DNA of 64,000 nt from Rhodococcus sp. KRD197 (GTDB lineage: Bacteria; Actinomycetota; Actinomycetes; Mycobacteriales; Mycobacteriaceae), in assembly GCF_017168235.1 (NCBI RefSeq), contig NZ_JABFAO010000006.1, positions 124,001 to 188,000 on the forward strand, in the 5' to 3' direction. A program made the position numbers and the translations under genes. Position 1 is the first letter of the stretch. Each line of letters opens with the position of its first letter. Below the pieces are notes generated by a model, which saw only the letters and a program-made list of their open reading frames with translations, did not search any database and was not told the origin of the DNA. Shown here piece by piece: positions 38,229-48,255 of this stretch.

Positions 38229-38876
38229 TCAGCTCTCGGAGTCCGAGCCGGCCTCTTCCTTCGTCTCGGCCTCTCCGGTGTCGGCGACAGGCTCGGTGCC
38301 TTCGCCCTCGGCCTCGAGATCGTCCTCGGACGGTGTCTCGACGACGTTGACCAGCAGGCTCTCCGCGTCGGAGATAAGGATGACACCGGCGGGGAGCGTC
38401 AGGTCGCCTGCGGTGATCTGGGTGCCGATTTCCGCGCCCTCGACCGAAACCTCGAGCTGCTCCGGGATGGACAAGGCGTCGGCCTCGATCTCGACGTAGG
38501 TTGCGTCGGTGTAGACGAGGGTGCCGGGTGCGGCTTCGCCCTCGACGATGACGTTGACCTCGACGGTGACGCGCTCGCCCTTCTTCAGCACGAGCAGGTC
38601 GGCGTGCTCGATGCTGCGAGTGATGGGGTGAACGACGACCGACTTGGTCAGCGCGACCTGCTCGCTGCCGTCGATGTCGAGGTAGAGGACGGCGTTGGTG
38701 CCGTGGTTGCGCAGCACGGACGCGAAGGCGCGAGCGTCGAGTGCGAGGTGGCGGGGATCGGTTCCGTGTCCGTACAGGACGGCCGGGACCTGGCCATCGC
38801 GACGGGCACGGCGGGCTGCGCCCTTGCCGAACTCGGTGCGGACGATCGCCTTGAGATTGTTGACTTCGTTCGACAT
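38229..38876 (-). CDS. rplY: 50S ribosomal protein L25/general stress protein Ctc
   Basis: A 215-residue CTC-type L25 binding 5S rRNA. The N-terminal L25 domain ([38 protein letters not shown]) is followed by the beta-barrel TL5 domain ([20 protein letters not shown]) and a very acidic C-terminal tail ending [12 protein letters not shown] 38876 ([12 protein letters not shown]) is taken as the start because L25 homologues begin just before this strand. It lies upstream of pth, as in mycobacteria. Confidence 0.94.
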   Translation of the reverse strand: MSNEVNNLKAIVRTEFGKGAARRARRDGQVPAVLYGHGTDPRHLALDARAFASVLRNHGTNAVLYLDIDGSEQVALTKSVVVHPITRSIEHADLLVLKKGERVTVEVNVIVEGEAAPGTLVYTDATYVEIEADALSIPEQLEVSVEGAEIGTQITAGDLTLPAGVILISDAESLLVNVVETPSEDDLEAEGEGTEPVADTGEAETKEEAGSDSES

Positions 38877-39115
38877 GAAAAGACAGCTCCTGGATCTTCG
38901 GTGGACAAGGCTCGTCGGGGCGGACACGTACGAGCAGGGCCAGGGGCCGAGCCGCGTCGATCACGGTGAATCCTGTGCAGGACCCACCCTCGCCGAGACA
39001 ACCTGCAAGATCTTACCGGATGATTCTGGGTGAGGGAAATGAGCTTCCCCGATCCTACGAACGCAGGGCCGAAAGACTCTACGCACCGAGTAGGCATCGG
39101 AGCACAGTTTCCATC

Positions 39116-41170
39116 ATGGGACGACGTACTGCGGGCAGTGACGCGTCGGGAGCGGCCCCGGCGTTTCGGGACCGGCGAGAGGCCGGTCGTGTGCTGGCAG
39201 GGCTGCTCGAGACCTATCGTGGCGATCCCGATGTGATCGTGCTGGGACTCGCCCGAGGTGGGATTCCGGTGGCATGGGAGGTCGCATCGGCGCTCGGGGC
39301 GCCGCTGGATGCCTTCGTGGTTCGCAAGATAGGTGCTCCTGGTCGCGAGGAGTTCGCGGTGGGCGCGCTCGCGAGCGGGGGACGCCTGGTGGTGAACGAC
39401 GACATGGTGCGCGATCTGCGGATATCGGCAGAGCAACTACGTGAGGTGGTCGACCGCGAAGGGCGTGAGCTCATTCGGCGCGAGGCCGTGTATCGCCGGG
39501 GAAGACCCCCTGCGGATGTGAGCGGACGCACGGTCATCGTCGTCGACGACGGTCTCGCCACGGGTGCGAGTATGTTCGCCGTCGTCGATACGCTGCGGTC
39601 GGCGGATCCCGCGAAAATCGTGGTTGCGGTGCCGGCAGCACCGGAGTCGACTTACCGCGAGTTGTCCGCGATGGTGGACGAGATGGTGTGTGCCACGATG
39701 CCGTCGCCGTTTCTCGCTGTCGGAAAGTCGTTCTGGGATTTTTCCCAGGTCTCGGACGACGAGGTACGAGATCTGCTGTCGACACCCACCACTGCCACGA
39801 AGGGAACCGGGAACGCGGCAGGGGGCAGTGGATCTGCGGTTGACGCGATACGAGCCGTCGCGCTCGATGCACCCAGCGGGGTGCCCTCGACCGAAGCAAT
39901 ACTCGATCTGGTCGGCGACGCGAATGTTGTTCTGATCGGCGAGAGCTCCCACGGAACTCATGAATTCTATTCTGCCAGAGCAGAAATAACCAAGAGGCTG
40001 ATCGAGGAAGCCGGTTTCGAGGCAGTCGCTGCCGAAGCCGACTGGCCCGATGCCTACCGCGTCGACAGATATGTGCGCGGCGGCGGGACGGATACCTCGG
40101 CGGAGATGTCTCTGCGCGGATTCGAGCGGTTTCCGGGTTGGATGTGGCGCAACACCGTGATGGTGGAATTCACGCAGTGGCTGCGCGATCGGAACGACAG
40201 AATCGACGATCCGCGGGCGCGAACCGGATTCTACGGACTCGACCTGTACAGCTTGCACCGCTCGATGAACCAGGTGGTCGAGTATCTGGATACGGTGGAT
40301 CGAGCAGCGGCCGACCGAGCCCGAGAGCGCTATGGATGCTTCGATCTCGTCTCGGGTGAGGACGGCCAATCATACGGCTATGCAGCGGCATTCGGTGCGG
40401 GCGAGTCGTGCGAGACCCAGGCTGTCGATCAACTCGTCGATCTTCGGGCCAGCGCGGCTGCGTATGCTCACCGCGACGGGCAGATTGCCGAGGACGAACA
40501 GTTCCATGCCGAGCGCAACGCCTCGAGCGTGCGTGATGCCGAGGCTTACTATCGAACGATGTTCGGTGGGCGGGTGTCGTCGTGGAATCTGCGTGACCGG
40601 CACATGGTCGATACGCTCGATGCGTTGATAACGCATCTCGGTCGCCGAAAGAACGCTCCCGCAAAGGTTGTCGTATGGGCGCACAACTCACACGTCGGAG
40701 ACGCACGTGCCACCGAGATGGGTGCCCACGGCGAACTGACGGTCGGCCAACTGGTGCGAGAACTGTGCGGAAACCGTTGCAGGCTCATCGGTCTGACGAC
40801 GCACGACGGGACGGTCACGGCGTCGAGCACATGGGGCGGTCCGGCGGAATGCAAAGTGGTGCGTCCATCCCTGAGCACCAGCATCGAGTCGCTGCTGCAC
40901 GAAGCCGTCGGCGAAAGAGGTGCGTTCATGATTCCTACAACGGTCGACGGACGAGTCGTCGACGTAGTGAAACCGACCCGTCTCGAGCGAGCTATCGGAG
41001 TGATCTACCGTCCCGAAACCGAAAGACAGAGCCACTACTTTCACGCCCGCGTAGCCGAACAGTTCGATGCGATCATCCATATCGACAAGACCACTGCCCT
41101 CGAGCCGCTGAATCGGACGAGCCTGTGGGTCGAGGGGCAGGTTCCGGAGACGTATCCGAGCGCTCTGTAG
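39116..41170 (+). CDS. Phosphoribosyltransferase/erythromycin-esterase-family fusion protein
   Basis: A 684-residue two-domain protein. Residues 15-215 are a type I phosphoribosyltransferase-like domain with the PRPP loop [14 protein letters not shown] (Asp144-Asp145) and the N-terminal [18 protein letters not shown]. After a Gly/Ser-rich linker (about 225-242), residues 250-684 match the erythromycin-esterase family: [13 protein letters not shown] with Glu276, His279 and His282, then [18 protein letters not shown], and [18 protein letters not shown]. EreA-type enzymes open macrolide lactones, but most family members have unknown substrates. The fusion could couple nucleotide-sugar or phosphoribosyl chemistry to ester hydrolysis. 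Resistance should not be assumed. Confidence 0.85.
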   Translation: MGRRTAGSDASGAAPAFRDRREAGRVLAGLLETYRGDPDVIVLGLARGGIPVAWEVASALGAPLDAFVVRKIGAPGREEFAVGALASGGRLVVNDDMVRDLRISAEQLREVVDREGRELIRREAVYRRGRPPADVSGRTVIVVDDGLATGASMFAVVDTLRSADPAKIVVAVPAAPESTYRELSAMVDEMVCATMPSPFLAVGKSFWDFSQVSDDEVRDLLSTPTTATKGTGNAAGGSGSAVDAIRAVALDAPSGVPSTEAILDLVGDANVVLIGESSHGTHEFYSARAEITKRLIEEAGFEAVAAEADWPDAYRVDRYVRGGGTDTSAEMSLRGFERFPGWMWRNTVMVEFTQWLRDRNDRIDDPRARTGFYGLDLYSLHRSMNQVVEYLDTVDRAAADRARERYGCFDLVSGEDGQSYGYAAAFGAGESCETQAVDQLVDLRASAAAYAHRDGQIAEDEQFHAERNASSVRDAEAYYRTMFGGRVSSWNLRDRHMVDTLDALITHLGRRKNAPAKVVVWAHNSHVGDARATEMGAHGELTVGQLVRELCGNRCRLIGLTTHDGTVTASSTWGGPAECKVVRPSLSTSIESLLHEAVGERGAFMIPTTVDGRVVDVVKPTRLERAIGVIYRPETERQSHYFHARVAEQFDAIIHIDKTTALEPLNRTSLWVEGQVPETYPSAL

Positions 41171-41212
41171 GCATCTTGACGCTCTCGGGGTTCTCGAAGC
41201 TCGCCTCCCTAG

Positions 41213-41252
41213 GTGAGTGGAAATCCATAGCCCGTCCTGTATTTCCACTCAC
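41213..41252. repeat. Palindromic repeat between fusion gene and egtE, copy 3
   Basis: GTGAGTGGAAATCC (41213-41226) and GTATTTCCACTCAC (41239-41252) are inverted copies with one mismatch. They correspond to the inner arms of the repeats at 18232 and 23700. Flanking GC-rich sequence extends the stem outward. It again lies between convergent gene ends. Confidence 0.75.
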
Positions 41253-42418
41253 AGGGCGGGGAGCGCATGGATCATCTCGTCCAGTTGCGCGAACGTGACG
41301 AAGTAGTGCGGCGACGCGCGTACGACGGCACCGAGTCCACGTTGGGTCATGTCGACGAGCGTGGACCGACGGTGGCTGACTGTCACGGTCACGTTCTTCT
41401 CGGCGAGCGCGTCGCGCACATCGGTGGGAGTTGTGCCGTCGACTGTGAACGAGACGATCCCGCTCTTTCGTTCGCCGAGGTCGTGCACAGTGACTCCGTT
41501 CACGCCGCGTAGGGCCGCCCGCAGGTACTCCGCGCGTTCGGCCACCGCGTCCTGGACGTTGTCGATCCCGATGTCGAGCAGATAGTCGACGGCGGTCCCC
41601 AGAGCCAGACGTGCCGCGACGTCGCATTCCCAGAATTCGAATCGTGTCGCGTCGGGCGCGAGGCGGTACTCACGCTCGCCGGTCCACTGCGCGCTGTGCA
41701 GGTCCAGCGTCGGCGGTTCGAGCGAGGTGGCCAACTCGGGACGCAGGTAGAGAAATCCGGTACCGCGGGGTCCGCGCAGCCATTTCCGACCGGTCGCGCT
41801 GAGCGCGTCGACGCCGAGTTCGGCAACGTCGACGCGGATCTGACCGATGGACTGGCAGGCGTCGAGCAGCACCAGTGCGTCGTGACGGTGGGCGAGCTCG
41901 GCGACCTCACGCGCCGGGTTGACCAGCCCCCCGTTGGTCGGTGCGTGCACGAGCGAGACAATTCGCACCCGGTCGTCGAGCATGTTCTCGAGCGCCTGCA
42001 GGTCGATCTGACCGGTGGGGTCGCTCGGCACGAACTCGACGACAGCGCCGACCGCTGCGGCACGTTGCAGCGCAGCAAGTGCATTGGACGCGTACTCGAC
42101 CTCGCACAGCAGGATGCGATCACCCTCGGCCAGTGGGATCGAGTAGAAGAAGTCACTCCACGAGCGGGTTGCGCTGTCGCTCAGAGCGATATCCGAGGCC
42201 TGTGCACCGATCAAGGTCGCGACGGAGGTTTTGACGGCCGCCAGATCGGACATTCGCTCGTTGGCAGCGCGATAGCCGCCGACGACGGCCTCCCGGCGAA
42301 GATGTGCGACGGCGGCGTCGACGACGGGTGTCGGTGGCAGCGACGACCCGGCGCTGTCGAGGAACACCGAGGTTTCGGCCGCTGGTGTGTCGTGGCGTAT
42401 TCGGTCGAGATCGAACAT
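41249..42418 (-). CDS. egtE: Hercynylcysteine sulfoxide lyase (PLP-dependent)
   Basis: A 389-residue class V aminotransferase-fold enzyme. The PLP-binding regions are SDSATRSWSDFFYSIPL, the Asp site LLDACQSIGQIRVDVAEL, and the Schiff-base Lys in DALSATGRKWLRGPRGTGF. Next to egtABCD it is assigned as EgtE, which cleaves hercynylcysteine sulfoxide to ergothioneine. It is divergent from egtA with 114 bp between starts, so one control region may serve the whole pathway. By sequence alone it could be a cysteine-desulfurase-like protein. Confidence 0.88.
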   Translation of the reverse strand: MFDLDRIRHDTPAAETSVFLDSAGSSLPPTPVVDAAVAHLRREAVVGGYRAANERMSDLAAVKTSVATLIGAQASDIALSDSATRSWSDFFYSIPLAEGDRILLCEVEYASNALAALQRAAAVGAVVEFVPSDPTGQIDLQALENMLDDRVRIVSLVHAPTNGGLVNPAREVAELAHRHDALVLLDACQSIGQIRVDVAELGVDALSATGRKWLRGPRGTGFLYLRPELATSLEPPTLDLHSAQWTGEREYRLAPDATRFEFWECDVAARLALGTAVDYLLDIGIDNVQDAVAERAEYLRAALRGVNGVTVHDLGERKSGIVSFTVDGTTPTDVRDALAEKNVTVTVSHRRSTLVDMTQRGLGAVVRASPHYFVTFAQLDEMIHALPAL

Positions 42419-42532
42419 GTCGGCGCCTTCCTGGAGCGGAGAAAGATGTCGGTGCGCTGTGCTGAACTCTTGGCTACTGTCGAAAACAGGCTGTCACAAC
42501 CCGAGCGGTTCGGGCACGATCAGGAGGCGAAC

Positions 42533-43789
42533 ATGTCGTCGAACGAGAAGTCCCTGGAACTGAGCTCGCGGCCGGCCGCGGAGGCCTACGTGTCCAGGGT
42601 GTGTTTCAAGCTCGGCCCGCCGCAGTTGATCGGTGCCGAACTCGAATGGTTGACCTGCACCATCGACGGCCACCGGCCCTCGCTCCATCAGATCTCCGCT
42701 GCGTTGGGGGAGTACACCCCGCGCACCATTGCACCCGATTCACCCGCCCTGACGTTGCCGGGCGGAAGCGCCGTCACAATCGAACCCGGCGGTCAACTAG
42801 AACTCTCCAGCTCACCCCACGCATCGGTGACCGAATTGCAGCGCGCGTTGGATGCGGACGTCCGCGTCGTCAGGGCTCTGATGAGCTCCGCGCAGCTGGG
42901 TATGGCGTCCGTACCTGCGGACAGTCGCCGCAACGCCCACCGAATCCTGGCTCTGCCGCGCTATTGCGCGATGGAGAACCACTTCACCACCATCGGGCCG
43001 TTCGGGAAGCTGATGATGTGCAACACCGCAGCCGTGCAGGTCAGCGTCGACGCCGGTGCGGACCGAGCGGAAGTCGGCCGCCGATGGAGAATGCTCGACG
43101 CAATCGGCCCGGCGTTCGTCGCCGCGTTCGCGTGCTCGCCCGAGCTACGCGGCGCCCCCGCGGGGAAGTGGGCATCACAACGCATGCGCACCTGGCTCGA
43201 GTTGGACGCCGGCAGAACACAGGTACCCCATACCGGTGATCCGATTTCGGACTACGCACGCTGGGTGCTCGATGTTCCGCTGCTGTGCATCCGCAGTGAC
43301 GACGAAAACTGGGCGGCACCTGCCCACGCGAGCTTTGCCGACTGGCTCGACGACGCATCGCTCATCGGACGGCCCGCCACCGTCGCCGATCTCGACTACC
43401 ACCTGACCACGCTGTTCCCGCACGTCCGAGCGTGCGGTCACCTCGAGATCCGCTACCTGGATGCGCAACCGGAGGGCGGGTGGGTGGTGCCGTCGGCTGC
43501 ATTCGAAGCGTTGTTGGAGGATTCCGCCGTCACCGACCGGGCGACGGCTCTCGCGCGCGAGACCGAGAATCGATGGGTCGACGCTGCACGCGAGGGCTTG
43601 TCCGACGCGTCGTTGCGCGAGGACGCCGAGGCATTGTTACGTCTGGCTGCCGAGAACAGCGCGGAGCACAGCGACATGCTGCACGCCGCGGCCGATCGAT
43701 GCCGCCGCGGCGACCCACCGACGGCCGATACTGCCCATGGATATGCAACGGACAGTCGAAGCCCGTCGACGTACAAGGAGTCGGTGTGA
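42533..43789 (+). CDS. egtA: Glutamate-cysteine ligase of ergothioneine synthesis
   Basis: A 418-residue GCS2-family ligase forming gamma-glutamylcysteine. The substrate-binding block is LIGAELEWLTCTIDG, then TIEPGGQLELSSSPHASVTE, MENHFTTIGPFGKLMMCNTA and the C-terminal HLEIRYLDAQPEGGWVVP. ATG 42533 has CAGGAGG upstream. The stop overlaps the egtB GTG, so the genes are coupled. Confidence 0.93.
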   Translation: MSSNEKSLELSSRPAAEAYVSRVCFKLGPPQLIGAELEWLTCTIDGHRPSLHQISAALGEYTPRTIAPDSPALTLPGGSAVTIEPGGQLELSSSPHASVTELQRALDADVRVVRALMSSAQLGMASVPADSRRNAHRILALPRYCAMENHFTTIGPFGKLMMCNTAAVQVSVDAGADRAEVGRRWRMLDAIGPAFVAAFACSPELRGAPAGKWASQRMRTWLELDAGRTQVPHTGDPISDYARWVLDVPLLCIRSDDENWAAPAHASFADWLDDASLIGRPATVADLDYHLTTLFPHVRACGHLEIRYLDAQPEGGWVVPSAAFEALLEDSAVTDRATALARETENRWVDAAREGLSDASLREDAEALLRLAAENSAEHSDMLHAAADRCRRGDPPTADTAHGYATDSRSPSTYKESV

Positions 43790-45123
43790 CGAGCACGCAA
43801 CAGTCGAGTTCACAGCAGGCGAGTACCGAAGAACTGAGGAGCACAGTCGAGAACGTCCTCACCCGCAGCCGAGCCCGCAGTGCCGCGCTGACCGAGTGTG
43901 TCGACGAAAACGACCTCCTCGCACAGCATTCGCCGTTGATGAGCCCGCTGATCTGGGATCTCGCGCACATCGGCAACCAGGAAGAGCTGTGGTTGGTGCG
44001 TGATGTCGGCGGTCGCGAGGCGGTACGCCAGGACATCGACGAGCTGTACGACGCGTTCAAACATTCCCGTTCCAGCCGGCCCTCGTTGCCGCTGCTCTCG
44101 CCGGAGGAGGCCCGCAGTTACGTCGCGACCGTCCGTGAGAAGGTGTGGGACGTGCTCAGTGCGAGTCCGTTGGACGGCCGCAGGCTCGAGCGTGACGGGT
44201 TCGCTTTCGGCATGGTTGCCCAGCACGAGCAGCAGCACGACGAGACCATGTTGGCAACACACCAACTGCGTCGCGGCCCGGCTGTGTTGCACGCTCCGGC
44301 CGCGCCGCGTGCCCAGATCCGCGCCCAGGGCGAAGTGATCATCGGCGGCGGGGAGTTCTCGATGGGCACCTCCCTGGATCCGTGGGCGCTGGACAACGAG
44401 CGGCCCGCGCACAGCCGATACGTCTCCGCGTTCGCGATCGACATCGCTCCGGTTACCAACGCCCAGTACGTCGAATTCATCGCCGACGGCGGATACGAGC
44501 GGCCCGAGCTGTGGAGCGAGCGTGGATGGGGCCATCGGAACGACGAGGGACTGCGTGCCCCACAGTTCTGGGATCGCGACGCCGACGGCACCTGGTGGCG
44601 TCGGGCATTCGGTGTCATGGCACCCGTTCGCCCGGATCAACCCGTAGTGCACGTGTGCTTCTACGAGGCCGAGGCCTATGCGCGCTGGGCGGGCAAGCGT
44701 CTGCCCACCGAGGCGGAGTGGGAGAAAGCAGCGCGATTCGACCCGTCGACGCGAACCGTTCGCAAGTATCCGTGGGGAGAGTCCGAACCCACCGAGGCGC
44801 ACGCCAATCTCGGCCAGCGTCATCTCGAACCCGCAGATGTCGGTGCATACCCGATCGGTGCGTCCGCGCTCGGCGTCCAGCAGCTGATCGGTGACGTCTG
44901 GGAGTGGACGTCCTCGGACTTCGAGCCATACCCGGGCTTCGAGCCGTTTCCGTACGCGGAGTACTCCGAGGTTTTTCTACGCGGTGACTACAAGGTGCTT
45001 CGCGGTGGATCCTTCGGAACGGACGAGGTCGCGTGCCGGGGCACCTTTCGCAACTGGGATCACCCCATTCGTCGGCAGATATTTTCGGGCTTTCGGTGCG
45101 CACGGGACGTGCCGGGTGTGTAG
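43786..45123 (+). CDS. egtB: Hercynine oxygenase EgtB (C-S bond-forming sulfoxide synthase)
   Basis: A 445-residue non-haem iron enzyme joining gamma-glutamylcysteine and hercynine. The N-terminal DinB-like domain supplies the three-His iron site: His61 in IWDLAHIGNQEE and His147/His151 in AQHEQQHDET. The C-terminal FGE-sulfatase domain has GEFSMGTSLDPWALDNERPA, WAGKRLPTEAEWEKAARF and VWEWTSSDFEPYPGF. It starts at GTG 43786 inside the egtA stop and ends inside the egtC start. Confidence 0.95.
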   Translation: MTSTQQSSSQQASTEELRSTVENVLTRSRARSAALTECVDENDLLAQHSPLMSPLIWDLAHIGNQEELWLVRDVGGREAVRQDIDELYDAFKHSRSSRPSLPLLSPEEARSYVATVREKVWDVLSASPLDGRRLERDGFAFGMVAQHEQQHDETMLATHQLRRGPAVLHAPAAPRAQIRAQGEVIIGGGEFSMGTSLDPWALDNERPAHSRYVSAFAIDIAPVTNAQYVEFIADGGYERPELWSERGWGHRNDEGLRAPQFWDRDADGTWWRRAFGVMAPVRPDQPVVHVCFYEAEAYARWAGKRLPTEAEWEKAARFDPSTRTVRKYPWGESEPTEAHANLGQRHLEPADVGAYPIGASALGVQQLIGDVWEWTSSDFEPYPGFEPFPYAEYSEVFLRGDYKVLRGGSFGTDEVACRGTFRNWDHPIRRQIFSGFRCARDVPGV

Positions 45124-45850
45124 GCATCTCGGCTATCTGGGCCCGGTCCGCAGTGTCGGCGGTGTCCTGACCGAGGGCGTCAACTCGTTGCGGGCGCAGT
45201 CCTGGGCGCCCAAGGACATGCGCGGCGGCGGCACCATCAACGCCGACGGCTTCGGTGCAGCGTGGTGGACGCCCGCTGGCGTCACCGCCTACCGCAACGC
45301 GATGCCGATCTGGTCGGACCCGGCGGTCGACGACGTACTCACCGGCATCGAATCGACGGCCGTGCTCGCTGCTGTCCGGTCCGCCACCGTCGGCATGCCA
45401 GTCGAGCGCAGCGCCTGCGCCCCGTTCACCGACGAAACCTGGGCCTTCAGCCACAACGGCGTCGTCTTCGGCTGGCCGCATGCGATGGCCGAGATCATGT
45501 CCGAGGTGCCGACGTCGGAGATGCTCACCCTTGCCGCACCGACGGATTCGGCAGCGCTGTGGCTGCTGCTGCGAACCCTACTTCGCCGGCACGACCCGGA
45601 GAAGGCGCTGCGCATGCTGACGGCGCAGGTTCTGTCGGTCTGCGAGAGGCCGCGTCTGAACTTGCTGCTCAGCGACGGCAATGCCCTTTACGCGACCACC
45701 CTGCATCATTCGTTGTCCGTGCTGCGCGCCGACGACTCGGTGACTGTTGCCTCGGAGCCCCTCGACGATCGCAGAGGCTGGGTCGGCGTGGACGATCGCA
45801 AGTTCGTTCTCGCCCGGCCCGGCCACTTCGACATCTCAGACCTCGACTGA
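45116..45850 (+). CDS. egtC: Gamma-glutamyl hercynylcysteine sulfoxide amidohydrolase
   Basis: A 244-residue class II glutamine-amidotransferase-fold hydrolase. The GTG at 45116 is followed directly by Cys2 (V-C-R-H-L-G-Y-L), which becomes the N-terminal nucleophile. Other motifs are INADGFGAAWW and WAFSHNGVVFGWP. It removes the glutamyl group from the EgtB product. It overlaps egtB by 8 bp and is followed 9 bp later by egtD. Confidence 0.94.
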   Translation: MCRHLGYLGPVRSVGGVLTEGVNSLRAQSWAPKDMRGGGTINADGFGAAWWTPAGVTAYRNAMPIWSDPAVDDVLTGIESTAVLAAVRSATVGMPVERSACAPFTDETWAFSHNGVVFGWPHAMAEIMSEVPTSEMLTLAAPTDSAALWLLLRTLLRRHDPEKALRMLTAQVLSVCERPRLNLLLSDGNALYATTLHHSLSVLRADDSVTVASEPLDDRRGWVGVDDRKFVLARPGHFDISDLD

Positions 45851-45859
45851 AGGAGAGCA

Positions 45860-46834
45860 GTGAGCGATATTGCGTTGGATGTCCACATTTCGCCGGAGAG
45901 ATTGCTGGAGGACCTGCGTGCCGACGTTCGCCAGGGGCTCAAGGCAACTCCGAAGTGGCTGTCACCGAAGTGGTTCTACGACGCCACCGGCAGCGCTCTG
46001 TTCGAGAACATCACCGAACTGCCCGAGTACTACCCAACTCGAACCGAACGCGCCCTCATCGAGGCGCACGCCTTCGATATCGCGGAGAAAACGGATGCGC
46101 CGATCCTCGTCGAGCTCGGCTCCGGATCCTCGGACAAGACGAGGCTGCTGCTCACCGCAGGGCTGAAACACGGATCGTTGGAACGGTACGTGCCGCAGGA
46201 TGTGTCGCCGTCGGCGCTCGAAGGCGCGATCGATCAGCTCTCGCGTGAATTCCCGTCGCTCGGGGTGCAGGGAATTGTCAGCGATTTCACCGACACGCTG
46301 CAGAATTTGCCCGCGGACGGTCGTCGTACCATCGCGTTCCTCGGCGGCACTCTCGGCAATCTGATTCCGGACGAGCGCGCGACGTTCCTCGCGGACATCG
46401 CTCGGGCTCTGGTGGGCGGGGAGTTCCTGCTGCTGGGGGTCGGATTGGTCATCGAGGAGAGCGTGCTTGTCCCCGCGTACGACGACGCAGCGGGAGTGAC
46501 GGCGCAGTTCAACAGCAACGTTCTCTCGGTGCTCAACACGAGGTTGGGAGCAGATTTCGATCCTCAGCAGTTCGAGCACGTCGCGCTGTGGAACGCTGAG
46601 GAGGAGTGGATCGAGATGCGTCTTCGGGCTAGAACCGCCCAGCATGTGCACATTGCGGACCTCGAACTCGATGTCTCCTTCGACGAGGGCGAGGAACTGC
46701 GCACCGAGATTTCGGCGAAGTTCCGCCGGGAGGGCATCGACCGAGAACTCGTCGACGCGGGCTTCCGCATCGACGAGTTCTGGACCGATCCGCAGGAGAG
46801 ATTCGCACTCATCCTGGCGTGCCGGGAGAAGTAG
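45860..46834 (+). CDS. egtD: Histidine N-alpha-methyltransferase
   Basis: A 324-residue SAM-dependent enzyme that trimethylates histidine to hercynine, the first ergothioneine step. Family features are LSPKWFYDATGSALFENITE, ELPEYYPTRTERALI, the SAM site LVELGSGSSDKTRLLL, and IAFLGGTLGNLIPDERATFL. The GTG at 45860 has AGGAGA upstream. It is last in egtABCD and converges with the FtsX-type permease gene across a 32-bp gap. Confidence 0.95.
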   Translation: MSDIALDVHISPERLLEDLRADVRQGLKATPKWLSPKWFYDATGSALFENITELPEYYPTRTERALIEAHAFDIAEKTDAPILVELGSGSSDKTRLLLTAGLKHGSLERYVPQDVSPSALEGAIDQLSREFPSLGVQGIVSDFTDTLQNLPADGRRTIAFLGGTLGNLIPDERATFLADIARALVGGEFLLLGVGLVIEESVLVPAYDDAAGVTAQFNSNVLSVLNTRLGADFDPQQFEHVALWNAEEEWIEMRLRARTAQHVHIADLELDVSFDEGEELRTEISAKFRREGIDRELVDAGFRIDEFWTDPQERFALILACREK

Positions 46835-46866
46835 CCCGGGACCAAGCGGGGTGCGCGACCGGTGGC

Positions 46867-48255
46867 CTAGGCCTCGGAAAGCGCGGCGATCGGGGAGATG
46901 GCGTTGGCTCGTCGCGACGGCACCAGCGATGCGCCGAGTGCGAGTAGGCCTGCGCACAGGATCGTTCCCGCTATGACGGCCCAAGGGAGCGTCGGCAGTT
47001 GCACGCCCGATTGCGCGATCGAACCGAGTAGTGACTGTGCTGCGGCCCAGCCGTAGACGATGCCGAGCAGCAGACCGAAACCCATGGACGCGATCACCAT
47101 CTGGGCACTTTCCGCGAGAATCATTCCGCGAATCTGTTTGCGCGTGAATCCGAGTGCGCGCAATAGGCCCAGTTCGCGGGTCCGTTGCATGATACTCAGG
47201 AGCAGGTTGTTGACCATGCCGACCGCAGCGATGACGCCCGCGAATCCGATGAGACCGGACATGATTCCCACGGTCACTGCCATCACCTGGTCGAGCGATT
47301 CGTCGTCGAACTCGCTCTGCAGCATGGCACGGTAGCTGTACGTCGCGACTGCGAACGTGACCACGAGTGTGACTCCGATCAGCAGTCCCAATGCGGTTCG
47401 GGTGCTGCGCTCGGGGTATCGGGTGGCGTTCGCCGCGGCCAACCGTGCAGCCGGAGTGTTTCCGAAAGCGCGTCCGACGAGTCGAAGCACCCACGGCACG
47501 ATGTGGTGCGCTCCGACCATGATGCCGGTGAACGAGGCGGCGCCGCCGAAGAATGCCACGAGAACGCCTGCGGGCGTGAGGGAGCCGATGAGGACCCCGA
47601 GGCCCAGAAGCACTGTGCCACCGGCGATGAAAACGATCGAGAACGTGGCCCGGGCGCGTCGTCGTTCACCGGAGCCGACGGGAGCGTCGACAACGGCGCC
47701 CGTGGCTTGAATGGGTGTCACTTCCAGGACCCGTTTCGCCCCGACGTGCGAGGCCATCCAGGTGGTGCCCACGACGATGACGACCGGCAGGGCCACCAGC
47801 GGTTGGACGACGGTGTACGTGAGGTCGGGGAGTGTGCCGGCGGCGACGGCCACAGAGCGGGCGAGGTGGCTCGTCGCGATGCCGAGGATCGCTCCGACGG
47901 CGGCTCCGAACAATCCCACCGAGAGCCCTTCACGCGAGACCGAGCGGCGGAGTTCGCGACCGGAGGCTCCCAGCAGTCGCAGTAGCGCAATGGTCTTCGT
48001 CCGCCCGGCGACGATGGTCGCGAAGGTGTTGGCCGTGACCACGGACGCGACGTACAGCGACAACAGAATGAACACCATCGCCACGCAGTACAGCGCCACG
48101 GCGACCGCTCCCTCTCCGTCGTCACCGAAGATGTCGAGAAGGAACGCTGTCGCCTGAATCAGCACGACGCCGAAGAAGGACGCCAGGGCCGTCACCAGGA
48201 TGCTGGCCCCGTGATCGCCCTGACCTGTCGATCGTGTCTTCGCTGCCATCCTCAT
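46867..48255 (-). CDS. FtsX/MacB-type ABC transporter permease
   Basis: A 462-residue protein with eight or more hydrophobic helices in two FtsX-like domains. The first has VVTANTFATIVAGRTKTIAL followed by LRLLGASGRELRRSVSREG. The second has VVAFAV-like helices followed by QRTRELGLLRALGFTRKQIR. The LxLLGxS/LRALGFT motifs after a helix are typical of MacB/LolC-like permeases that act as mechanotransmitters or peptide exporters. It overlaps the ATPase stop (ATGA) and is downstream of a two-component system. The pair probably exports or resists an envelope-active compound. Confidence 0.9.
   Translation of the reverse strand: MRMAAKTRSTGQGDHGASILVTALASFFGVVLIQATAFLLDIFGDDGEGAVAVALYCVAMVFILLSLYVASVVTANTFATIVAGRTKTIALLRLLGASGRELRRSVSREGLSVGLFGAAVGAILGIATSHLARSVAVAAGTLPDLTYTVVQPLVALPVVIVVGTTWMASHVGAKRVLEVTPIQATGAVVDAPVGSGERRRARATFSIVFIAGGTVLLGLGVLIGSLTPAGVLVAFFGGAASFTGIMVGAHHIVPWVLRLVGRAFGNTPAARLAAANATRYPERSTRTALGLLIGVTLVVTFAVATYSYRAMLQSEFDDESLDQVMAVTVGIMSGLIGFAGVIAAVGMVNNLLLSIMQRTRELGLLRALGFTRKQIRGMILAESAQMVIASMGFGLLLGIVYGWAAAQSLLGSIAQSGVQLPTLPWAVIAGTILCAGLLALGASLVPSRRANAISPIAALSEA

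Noticed and set aside
39116-41170. Macrolide resistance gene call
   Set aside because: The Ere family is broad and the protein is an unusual fusion. Sequence alone does not support a resistance phenotype.
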